Source of the DNA: Bradyrhizobium zhengyangense
GTDB taxonomy: Bacteria > Pseudomonadota > Alphaproteobacteria > Rhizobiales > Xanthobacteraceae
Length of the DNA: 64,000 bases
Reading direction: 5' to 3'
Assembly (NCBI RefSeq): GCF_022012435.1
Contig: NZ_JAKLUA010000001.1
Coordinates: forward strand, 1,178,001-1,242,000
Positions 35,427 to 42,693 of the stretch are shown piece after piece. The first letter of the stretch is position 1. The number at the start of each line of letters is the position of its first letter. The notes under the pieces were generated by a model. That model ran no database searches and was not told the origin of the DNA. It worked only from the letters and a program-made list of their open reading frames with translations. The translations under genes were made by a program, and so were the position numbers.

Positions 35427-35909
35427 ATGATGCAGCCACCGATCCGCCTCGCCGTGAACGGCACGATCCACGACGTCACGGCGGAGCGCCAGACGCCGCT
35501 GCTCTACGTGCTGCGCAATGATCTCGGACTCAACGGGCCGAAATACGGTTGCGGTCTGGGTGAATGTGGCACCTGCACTGTCCTGATCGACGGCGCGGCC
35601 GCCCGCTCCTGCGTCATTCCGGTCAGTGGTTGCACCGGGCGCGACATCGTGACGCTCGAAGGCCTCGGCACAAGCGACAAGCCTGACGTAGTGCAGCAGG
35701 CCTTCATCGACGAGCAGGCCGCGCAATGCGGCTACTGCCTCAACGGCATGATCATGACTACCAAGGCGCTGCTCGCGATCAACCCGCAGCCGACTGAGCA
35801 GGAAGCGCTCGCCGCGCTGCGCTACAATCTCTGCCGCTGCGGCACGCATGTGGAAATCCTGCGCGCCGTGATGCGCGCCTCTAGCCAGCTCGCCGAGGCC
35901 CGTGATTGA
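35427..35909 (+). CDS. nicA: Nicotinate dehydrogenase small [2Fe-2S] subunit
   Basis: A 160-residue iron-sulfur protein of the xanthine-dehydrogenase small-subunit family. The plant-type cluster is CGLGECGTCTVLIDG plus a later Cys, and the second cluster binds QCGYCLNGM and NLCRCGTH. Length agrees with NicA of Pseudomonas putida. It passes electrons from the molybdenum subunit, encoded by the next gene (TGATG overlap), which hydroxylates nicotinate at C6 with water as oxygen source. Two adjacent ATGs occur after ACGAGG; the start may be 35427 or 35430. Confidence 0.92.
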   Translation: MMQPPIRLAVNGTIHDVTAERQTPLLYVLRNDLGLNGPKYGCGLGECGTCTVLIDGAAARSCVIPVSGCTGRDIVTLEGLGTSDKPDVVQQAFIDEQAAQCGYCLNGMIMTTKALLAINPQPTEQEALAALRYNLCRCGTHVEILRAVMRASSQLAEARD

Positions 35910-38900
35910 TGGCCTCTCCCGTTTCGAATGCAGCTGAGCGAGGTTCGCTCATCGTCGTCCGCACGGTGGACGAGGTCACGTCGGAAACCTTCATCCGCAT
36001 CACCGCGGATGGTTCAGTCACGGCCTATAACGGCCATGTCGATCTCGGCACGGGAATCCGCACCGCGCTCGGCCAGATCGTCGCCGAGGAACTGGACGTC
36101 TCGTTTGCGCGTGTCGTCGTGGTGCTCGGCGACACCGCGGTCGTGCCGAACCAGGGCGCGACGATTGCCAGTGAAACCATCCAGATCACGGCCGTTCCGC
36201 TGCGCAAGGCCGCAGCACAAGCGCGACAATTTTTGATCGCGCGCGCGGCCGAGCGACTGGAGCTGCCGGAAACCGAGCTCAAGATCGAAGACGGCCTCGT
36301 GCGCGGCCATAATCGCAGCGTCAGCTATGGCGAGCTGATTGGTGACGAAAACATTCGCCTCGAACTGGCCGACGACATGCGGGTCAAGGCCGCCAGCGAC
36401 TACGCCATCGTCGGCCAGTCGATGCCGCGCGTCGATCTTCCCGCCAAGGCCACGGGCGAATTGACCTTCGTGCATGATATCCGCTTGCCGGGCATGCTGC
36501 ATGGCCGTGTAATCCGCCCGCCCTATTCCGGCGTCGATGCCGGCCCGTTCGTTGGCACAAGCTTGATCGCAGTCGACGAATCCTCCGTGCGTGATGTCCC
36601 CGGCCTCATCGCCGTCGTGCGCATCGGCGATTTCGTCGGCGTGGTCGCTGAGCGCGAGGAGAATGCGATTCGCGCGGCCGAGCAGCTTAAAGTGAGCTGG
36701 AAGCCGACGCCAAAACTCACCGATCTCGCCGATGTCGAGACAGCGCTTCGCGCCCATCCGTCGATACCCCGCACGCTGATCGACAAGGGCGATGTCGATG
36801 CTGCGATCTCAGCCGCGGCCAAGCCGATGCAGCGCACATACGTCTGGCCGTACCAGATGCACGCATCCATCGGCCCATCCTGCGCGGTCGCTGATTTCCA
36901 GGACGGCAACATCCGCGTCTGGTCCGGCACGCAGAATCCGCACGTGCTGCGCGCCGATCTCGCACTGCTGATTGAACGTCCCGAGAGCGAGGTGGAGGTC
37001 ATCCGTCTCGAAGCTGCCGGCTGCTACGGCCGGAACTGCGCCGACGACGTCACAGCGGATGCGCTGTTGCTGTCGCGCGCGGTCGGTCGTCCCGTGCGCG
37101 TGCAGCTGACGCGCGAGCAGGAGCACGCCTGGGAGCCCAAGGGCTCGGCACAGCTCATCGACGTCAACGGCGGCCTCGATGCCGATGGCGGCATCGCCGG
37201 TTACGATCTCGCCACGCGATATCCCTCGAACGCCGCGCCGACGTTGGCGCTGCTGCTCACGGGGCGCATCTCGTCCGAGCCCGCCGTGCTCCAAATGGGC
37301 GACCGCACCGCGATCCCACCTTACGATTACGACCACATGCGCGTCGTCGCCCACGACATGGCGCCGATCGTGCGCGCCTCCTGGTTTCGTGGCGTCTCGG
37401 CGCTGCCGAACACCTTTGCGCATGAATCCTACATCGACGAGGCCGCGACCGAGGCCGGCGTCGATCCCATCGAATACCGCCTGCGCTATCTCAAGGACCA
37501 GCGCGCCGTCGATCTCGTCAATGCGGTCGCCGAACGCGCGGGCTGGATGCCGCGTCCGATACGCGAAGAGAAGGACGGCGAGATCGTGCACGGGCGCGGC
37601 TTTGCTTATGCGCTCTACGTCCACAGCAAGTTTCCCGGCTATGGCGCCGCGTGGTCGGCCTGGGTTGCAGACGTTGCCGTGAACAAGACCACCGGAGATG
37701 TCAGCGTCACGCGCGTCGTGGCCGGGCAGGACTCCGGCCTGATGATCAATCCGGACGGCGTGCGCCACCAGATCCACGGCAATGTGATCCAGTCTACGAG
37801 CCGCGCGCTGATGGAGGAGGTCTCGTTCGAGCGCGGCGCGGTGACAGCGCGGGAATGGGGTGCTTATCCGATCATCCCGTTCCCTGAGGTGCCCAAGATC
37901 GACGTCCTGATGCTACCGCGTCAGGATCAACCGCCGCTCGGCGTCGGCGAGTCCGCGTCAGTGCCGAGCGCTGCGGCCATCGCCAATGCGATCTTCGACG
38001 CCACCGGCGTACGCTTTCGCGAGCCGCCGTTTACACCCGAACGGATCCTGAAGGGGTTGCACGGCGAAATGTCGCCGGCGCCGCGAGCCCTACCTGCGCC
38101 CGCAGCGCCCAAATGGTCCCGCATCTGGAAGAACCCGTTCGCCAAACGCGCCGGCGTCTTCGCAACGATCGCGGCCGTCTGCACCGCCGCGATCGGCATC
38201 GGCGCCGCGCTTCTGCCCGCGCGTGCGATCGCGCCGGTCGCCCGGCCCGATGCGTCGGTCTATTCCACTGCAACGATCGCGCGCGGCGAGCGGCTTGCGG
38301 CGCTCGGCAATTGCGCGGAATGCCACACCAGCCTTGGCGGCGGGGTCAACGCAGGCGGCCGCGCGCTAGAGACGCCGTTCGGCACGATCTATTCGACCAA
38401 CATCACGCCCGACGTCGAGACCGGCATTGGCGCCTGGTCCTATCCCGCCTTCGAGCGCGCGATGCGCGAGGGGCTGCATCGCGACGGCCGGCAACTCTAT
38501 CCCGCCTTCCCCTACACTCACTTTTCAAGAACCAGCGACGCCGACATGCAGGCGCTCTACGCTTACCTGATGGCGCAGCCTGCGGTGCGTGCAACGGCAC
38601 CTGCCAACACGCTCGCCTTCCCGTTCAACTTCCGCCCGCTGCTCGCGGGCTGGAATGCGTTGTTCCACGACACCGAGCAGTTCAAGCCCGATCCGGCAAA
38701 GTCCGAACAATGGAATCGCGGCGCCTATCTGATCGAGAGCCTCGGCCATTGCAGCGCCTGCCATTCGCCGCGCAATGCTGTTGGCGCCGAGCAGAGCCAG
38801 GCCTATCTCGCCGGCGGCTTTGCGGAAGGTTGGGAAGCGCCGCCGCTGACCTCGCTCTCGCATGCGCCCATCCCGTGGAACGAGGACGAGCTGTTTACCT

Positions 38901-39424
38901 ACTTGCGCACCGGTCATTCGCGCTATCACGGCGTCGCGGCCGGCCCGATGGCGCCCATCGTGAGGGATCTCAAAGCCCTGCCCGATCAGGACATCCGCGC
39001 GATGGCGGTGTATCTCGGCTCGTTCAACGACGCCGCGAGTGATGCGCCGGCACTCGCGGCAAAGCTCGAAAGCGCAACACAAGTCACCGCGACATCATCT
39101 TCTGGCGCGCGGCTCTATCAGGGCGCCTGCGCCGTCTGCCACGAGGTCGGCGGCCTGCCGCTGTTCGGCAGCCGGCCCTCGCTCGCGCTCAACAGCAATT
39201 TGCACAGCGCGACGGCGGACAATCTCGTGCAGGTGATCTTGCACGGCATCACCGAACCCGCATCGAGCGATCTCGGCTACATGCCCGCGTTTGGGAATAG
39301 CATGAGCGGTGCGCAGGTCGAGGAGCTTGTCACCTTCCTGCGCGGACAGTTCGCACCGGATAAACCGGCATGGACCGGCGTGCGCGAGACGATCGCACGG
39401 GTACGAGCGTCAACCGCACACTGA
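35909..39424 (+). CDS. nicB: Nicotinate dehydrogenase large subunit: molybdopterin domain fused to triheme cytochrome c
   Basis: A 1171-residue protein built like NicB of Pseudomonas putida. Residues 1 to about 720 form the molybdenum-cofactor domain of the isoquinoline oxidoreductase type (YNGHVDLGTGIRTALGQIV, LGVGESASVPSAAAIANAI). After a hydrophobic segment at about 745-770, which could be a membrane anchor, three heme c sites appear: CAECH at residue 802, CSACH at 948 and CAVCH at 1074. Electrons would pass from molybdenum through NicA to the hemes and then to the respiratory chain, so this first step is aerobic or respiratory in character. The cytochrome part must face the periplasm. Confidence 0.92.
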   Translation: MASPVSNAAERGSLIVVRTVDEVTSETFIRITADGSVTAYNGHVDLGTGIRTALGQIVAEELDVSFARVVVVLGDTAVVPNQGATIASETIQITAVPLRKAAAQARQFLIARAAERLELPETELKIEDGLVRGHNRSVSYGELIGDENIRLELADDMRVKAASDYAIVGQSMPRVDLPAKATGELTFVHDIRLPGMLHGRVIRPPYSGVDAGPFVGTSLIAVDESSVRDVPGLIAVVRIGDFVGVVAEREENAIRAAEQLKVSWKPTPKLTDLADVETALRAHPSIPRTLIDKGDVDAAISAAAKPMQRTYVWPYQMHASIGPSCAVADFQDGNIRVWSGTQNPHVLRADLALLIERPESEVEVIRLEAAGCYGRNCADDVTADALLLSRAVGRPVRVQLTREQEHAWEPKGSAQLIDVNGGLDADGGIAGYDLATRYPSNAAPTLALLLTGRISSEPAVLQMGDRTAIPPYDYDHMRVVAHDMAPIVRASWFRGVSALPNTFAHESYIDEAATEAGVDPIEYRLRYLKDQRAVDLVNAVAERAGWMPRPIREEKDGEIVHGRGFAYALYVHSKFPGYGAAWSAWVADVAVNKTTGDVSVTRVVAGQDSGLMINPDGVRHQIHGNVIQSTSRALMEEVSFERGAVTAREWGAYPIIPFPEVPKIDVLMLPRQDQPPLGVGESASVPSAAAIANAIFDATGVRFREPPFTPERILKGLHGEMSPAPRALPAPAAPKWSRIWKNPFAKRAGVFATIAAVCTAAIGIGAALLPARAIAPVARPDASVYSTATIARGERLAALGNCAECHTSLGGGVNAGGRALETPFGTIYSTNITPDVETGIGAWSYPAFERAMREGLHRDGRQLYPAFPYTHFSRTSDADMQALYAYLMAQPAVRATAPANTLAFPFNFRPLLAGWNALFHDTEQFKPDPAKSEQWNRGAYLIESLGHCSACHSPRNAVGAEQSQAYLAGGFAEGWEAPPLTSLSHAPIPWNEDELFTYLRTGHSRYHGVAAGPMAPIVRDLKALPDQDIRAMAVYLGSFNDAASDAPALAAKLESATQVTATSSSGARLYQGACAVCHEVGGLPLFGSRPSLALNSNLHSATADNLVQVILHGITEPASSDLGYMPAFGNSMSGAQVEELVTFLRGQFAPDKPAWTGVRETIARVRASTAH

Positions 39425-39425
39425 G

Positions 39426-40394
39426 TCAAGCGTGTTTCTTCATCTCCACCGGTGGCGTGCCGTGGGTGTGGAAGGACTCGATCGTCTTCAGCCCCCAGGC
39501 CTGGCCCTTCTTGCGCTCCTCTTCCGTCCATACGATCGGCTTCCAGTCGGGCGCGAGGATCAGGCGCGCGCCGGCATTGGCGACTTCGACACGGTTACCG
39601 CCGGGCTCGTAGACATAGAGGAAGAAGGTCTGCTGGATCGCGTGCTTGTGCGGCCCGGTCTCGATATGCACCCCGTTCTCCAGGAAGATGTCCGCCGCGC
39701 GAAGAATTTCCTCGCGGCTGTCGAGCGCGTAGGTGACGTGGTGGAAACGACCGGGCGTCCCGGAATGGTCGAGCGAATAGGCGAAATCGTAGCTCTTGTT
39801 CGACATGGTCAGCCACATCGCAGCCTCGCGGCCGTCATTGAGCACGATCTGTTCGGTGAGGCGGCAGCCGAGATAGTTTTCGAAGAACTCGCGGTTGGCC
39901 TTGATGTCGACGGCGAGGCAGTTGAGATGGTCGAGCCGGCGGACATTGACGCCGCGCGCGGGAAAACGCTGCGCCTGGTTCTTCAGCGCGGGCTTCAGCT
40001 CCGGCGGCGCCTGATACCATTCGGTCTCGTAGTAGAGCTCGACGATGTGTCCGTCAGGGTCGCGGCAACGAAACGTCGGCCCCTGCCCCATGTCGCCGTC
40101 GATCCAGCCGATGTCGAAGCCCGAGCCCTTGAGCGCGGCGACACGACGTTCCAGCGCCTGCTGGCTGCGCGCGCGCAGCGCCATGTGCTCCATGCCTGAG
40201 GTCTTCGAGGCCGTGAGTTTGAGCGAATAGCGCTCGTAATCGTCCCAGCCGCGCAAATACACCGACTCGCCCTTCCGTCCGCTGATGGTCATGCCCATGA
40301 CGTCCACGAAGAACTTCAAGCTCTCGTCGGGCTTGGGTGTCAGCAATTCCATGTGGCCGAGATGGGCGAGATCGAGGATCGGTTCGGGCTGCAT
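39426..40394 (-). CDS. Extradiol ring-cleavage dioxygenase (catechol 2,3-dioxygenase type, VOC family)
   Basis: A 322-residue type I extradiol dioxygenase with two vicinal-oxygen-chelate modules. Iron ligands are likely the histidine in RRLDHLNCLAVD, the one in GRFHHVTYAL, and the glutamate in GGNRVEVANAG, with the active-site tail about 65 residues on. It cleaves a catechol-like ring next to the hydroxyls using O2. GGAGGAATT precedes the ATG at 40394. It is not obviously part of the nicotinate route; its promoter copies that of the TetR gene at 19.4 kb, which ties it to the aromatic-acid operon. Confidence 0.9.
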   Translation of the reverse strand: MQPEPILDLAHLGHMELLTPKPDESLKFFVDVMGMTISGRKGESVYLRGWDDYERYSLKLTASKTSGMEHMALRARSQQALERRVAALKGSGFDIGWIDGDMGQGPTFRCRDPDGHIVELYYETEWYQAPPELKPALKNQAQRFPARGVNVRRLDHLNCLAVDIKANREFFENYLGCRLTEQIVLNDGREAAMWLTMSNKSYDFAYSLDHSGTPGRFHHVTYALDSREEILRAADIFLENGVHIETGPHKHAIQQTFFLYVYEPGGNRVEVANAGARLILAPDWKPIVWTEEERKKGQAWGLKTIESFHTHGTPPVEMKKHA

Positions 40395-40797
40395 AATTCC
40401 TCCAAAACTTGGCTGCGATCCCTTTTGCGGGATCGCGCAATCGGGCGCGCGGCACAATGATCATCGGCGCGTCCGAGGCAGGCGATCGGCCTGCCGGTTC
40501 ATTTGTACTAATGTACAAATGATTAGGTCTCGTCAACAAATCAACGCATGCCGCCTGCGACGGGCGCCTTTCGGCGGTTGAGAGCAGCCATCTCTTTCAA
40601 ACGGGGGACGGACTGCCCGGATGGTAAAATCTTCCTTAACTCGAATTGAGGCTCTCAGGCCTACAAAACCAGCATTTTCGGACAGATTTCGTCCACGAGT
40701 ATGCATTCGGAACAAGCCTAACCGCTGAATTGTAGCGGATTTAACAAAGCGGCCGCCTCTGCCGTTTAACCGTTTGTGCAGCGACGACCCCGCATAG
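40395..40797. promoter_or_regulatory. Intergenic control region between dioxygenase and HerA-like genes
   Basis: This 403-base gap holds the dioxygenase leader with an 8-base hairpin (GCGATCCC/GGGATCGC at 40415-40436), the TetR-type operator at 40502-40519 and its -35 element, and then about 250 bases of lower GC content with a small inverted repeat CCGCT/AGCGG near 40723-40738. No further coding sequence is evident. Confidence 0.6.
40502..40519. promoter_or_regulatory. TetR operator before the extradiol dioxygenase
   Basis: Perfect inverted repeat TTTGTAC-TAAT-GTACAAA. A minus-strand TTGACG at 40531-40536 gives the same promoter geometry as at 19.4 kb. The surrounding 40 bases differ from 19401-19440 at four positions only. 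Predicted transcription would begin near 40501, leaving a leader of about 107 bases. Confidence 0.8.
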
Positions 40798-42573
40798 TTG
40801 GCGAAACAGTCTGACTTTTCAGGTTCATCCATCGTGACATCCTTTGGACGCGTGATTTCGGTACGTGGATCGCTCGCCCGGGTCGGGCTTCTGGCGCAGA
40901 GCCAGATGTCGATCTCGGAAGCTCGGGCCACCGTCGGCCGCTTCGTCAGCATCCGTTGCGCCAGCTCGGTCATCGTCGCCATGATCACCGAGGTGTCCTG
41001 CGAGAACCTGTCGGGCGCCGGCGACTACATCGCGATCGCCTCGGTCGACCTGCTGGGCGAAATCCTCAACGCCGCCGACAAGGCCAAATTCCAGCGCGGC
41101 GTTACCAATTATCCGACCATCGGCGATGCCGTCGATTTGATCACGAGCCAGGAGCTGCGCACGATCTACGCGCCGACCGGGTCGGACCAGATCAATGTCG
41201 GCTTCCTCCAGCAGGACCGCTCCGTCATCGCCTATGTCGACATCGAGGAAATGCTGTCCAAGCATTTTGCGGTGCTGGGATCGACCGGCGTCGGTAAATC
41301 GACCGGCGTGTCGCTGCTGCTCAACGAGATCCTGAAGGCGCGCCCGAACCTGCGCATCTTCCTGCTCGACGTGCACAACGAATATGGTCGCTGCTTCGGC
41401 GACCGCGCGCTGGTGCTCAACCCGCGAAACCTGAAGCTGCCGTTCTGGCTGTTCAACTTCGAGGAAATCGTCGACGTGCTGTTCGGCGGCCGCGCCGGCG
41501 TGCCGGAGGAGCTGGACGTCCTCGCCGAGGTCATCCCGATCGCCAAGGGCATCTACACGCAATATCAGAACACCGATCGCCTCGGCTTGAAGCGCATCGA
41601 TCCCAAGCAGATCGGCTTCACCGTCGATACGCCGGTGCCATACCGCCTGGTCGATCTGATCTCGCTGATCGACGAGCGCATGGGCAAGCTGGAAAACCGC
41701 TCCTCGCGCATCATCTATCACAAGCTGATCTCGCGCATCGAAGCGGTCCGCAACGATCCGCGCTATGCCTTCATGTTCGACAACGCCAACGTCGGCGGCG
41801 ACACCATGGCCGAAGTGATCAGCCATCTGTTCCGCCTGCCCGCCAACGGCAAGCCGATGACCGTGATGCAGCTGGCCGGCTTCCCGGCCGAGGTCATCGA
41901 TTCCGTCGTGTCGGTGCTGTGCCGTATGGCGTTCGACTTCGGCCTGTGGAGCGACGGCGTCTCGCCGATGCTGTTCGTCTGCGAGGAAGCGCACCGCTAC
42001 GCCTCCGCCGACCGCAATATCGGCTTCGGGCCGACCCGCAAGGCGGTCTCGCGCATCGCCAAGGAAGGCCGCAAATACGGCGTCTATCTCGGGCTGATCA
42101 CGCAGCGCCCCGCAGAGCTCGACGCCACCATCATCTCCCAGTGCAACACGCTGTTCACGATGCGTCTTGCCAACGACCGCGACCAGGCACTGTTGCGTGC
42201 CGCCGTCTCGGATGCGGCCGCGAACCTGTTGTCCTTCGTGCCGTCGCTCGGCACCCGCGAGGTGCTGGCGTTCGGCGAAGGCGTCGCCCTGCCGACGCGC
42301 CTGCGCTTCAAGGAAGTGCCGCCGCATCAATTGCCGCGCGGCGAGGCCACCATCTCGAGCGTTCCCTCTGTCACCTCCGGTCACGACATGCATTTCGTCG
42401 GCGCCGTGCTTGAGCGCTGGCGCGGTGCGACCTCGCAGCGCGACGTGCCGAACGATCCGGTATTCGCAGCCCCGCCCGCCAAGACGCTCGCGCCGGCCGA
42501 AACGCCGATGCTGCAGCCTTCGATGGGCCTCGACCCCGACCGCTTCTCGCTATTGAAGAAGCCGCTGCGCTAA
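40798..42573 (+). CDS. HerA-like ATP-binding protein (DUF87)
   Basis: A 591-residue P-loop ATPase of the HerA/FtsK superfamily. An N-terminal HAS-barrel-like part is followed by Walker A LGSTGVGKSTGVS at about residues 160-172, Walker B MLFVCEEAHRY at about 391-401, and an arginine-finger-type region YGVYLGLITQRPAELD. HerA proteins form hexamers that move DNA, usually with the nuclease NurA; no NurA is next to it. The start is uncertain: a TTG at 40798 or a GTG at 40834, neither with a good ribosome site. Function here is unknown. Confidence 0.85.
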   Translation: MAKQSDFSGSSIVTSFGRVISVRGSLARVGLLAQSQMSISEARATVGRFVSIRCASSVIVAMITEVSCENLSGAGDYIAIASVDLLGEILNAADKAKFQRGVTNYPTIGDAVDLITSQELRTIYAPTGSDQINVGFLQQDRSVIAYVDIEEMLSKHFAVLGSTGVGKSTGVSLLLNEILKARPNLRIFLLDVHNEYGRCFGDRALVLNPRNLKLPFWLFNFEEIVDVLFGGRAGVPEELDVLAEVIPIAKGIYTQYQNTDRLGLKRIDPKQIGFTVDTPVPYRLVDLISLIDERMGKLENRSSRIIYHKLISRIEAVRNDPRYAFMFDNANVGGDTMAEVISHLFRLPANGKPMTVMQLAGFPAEVIDSVVSVLCRMAFDFGLWSDGVSPMLFVCEEAHRYASADRNIGFGPTRKAVSRIAKEGRKYGVYLGLITQRPAELDATIISQCNTLFTMRLANDRDQALLRAAVSDAAANLLSFVPSLGTREVLAFGEGVALPTRLRFKEVPPHQLPRGEATISSVPSVTSGHDMHFVGAVLERWRGATSQRDVPNDPVFAAPPAKTLAPAETPMLQPSMGLDPDRFSLLKKPLR

Positions 42574-42620
42574 AGCATGATCCGGAAAAGTGCGAAGCGG
42601 TTTTCCGAAAAGATCATGCT
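42574..42620. repeat. Palindromic repeat element, GCATGATC type
   Basis: The ends AGCATGATC and GATCATGCT are inverted copies, and CCGGAAAA and TTTTCCG pair inside them. This is a well-known repeat form in Bradyrhizobium and relatives. It begins directly after the HerA-like stop codon and may serve as its terminator. Confidence 0.8.
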
Positions 42621-42633
42621 CAAACATTAACCG

Positions 42634-42672
42634 AAAGCGCGATGCCGATTCATCCTTATCTCATCGCGCTTT
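42634..42672. repeat. Second inverted repeat between convergent genes
   Basis: Perfect 11-base arms AAAGCGCGATG and CATCGCGCTTT separated by 17 bases. It follows the GCATGATC-type repeat and precedes the stop of the convergent autotransporter gene. The pair of elements could form a two-way terminator. Confidence 0.7.
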
Positions 42673-42693
42673 AGACGCCAGGGCACGCGTCAA

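Noticed and set aside
33704..35521. Long plus-strand open frame of about 600 codons opposite hnr and UPF0280
   Set aside because: It is composed of Arg/His/Asp/Ala-rich sequence with no family resemblance and lies exactly antisense to two well-supported genes; high GC makes such frames common.
40415..40436. Hairpin in the dioxygenase leader as a riboswitch
   Set aside because: It is a single 8-base stem with no conserved aptamer-like features or terminator alternative; listed only as part of the intergenic region.
40825..42393. Minus-strand open frame of about 520 codons opposite the HerA-like gene
   Set aside because: Antisense shadow of a gene with clear Walker motifs; its own sequence is low-complexity in composition and has no recognisable domain.
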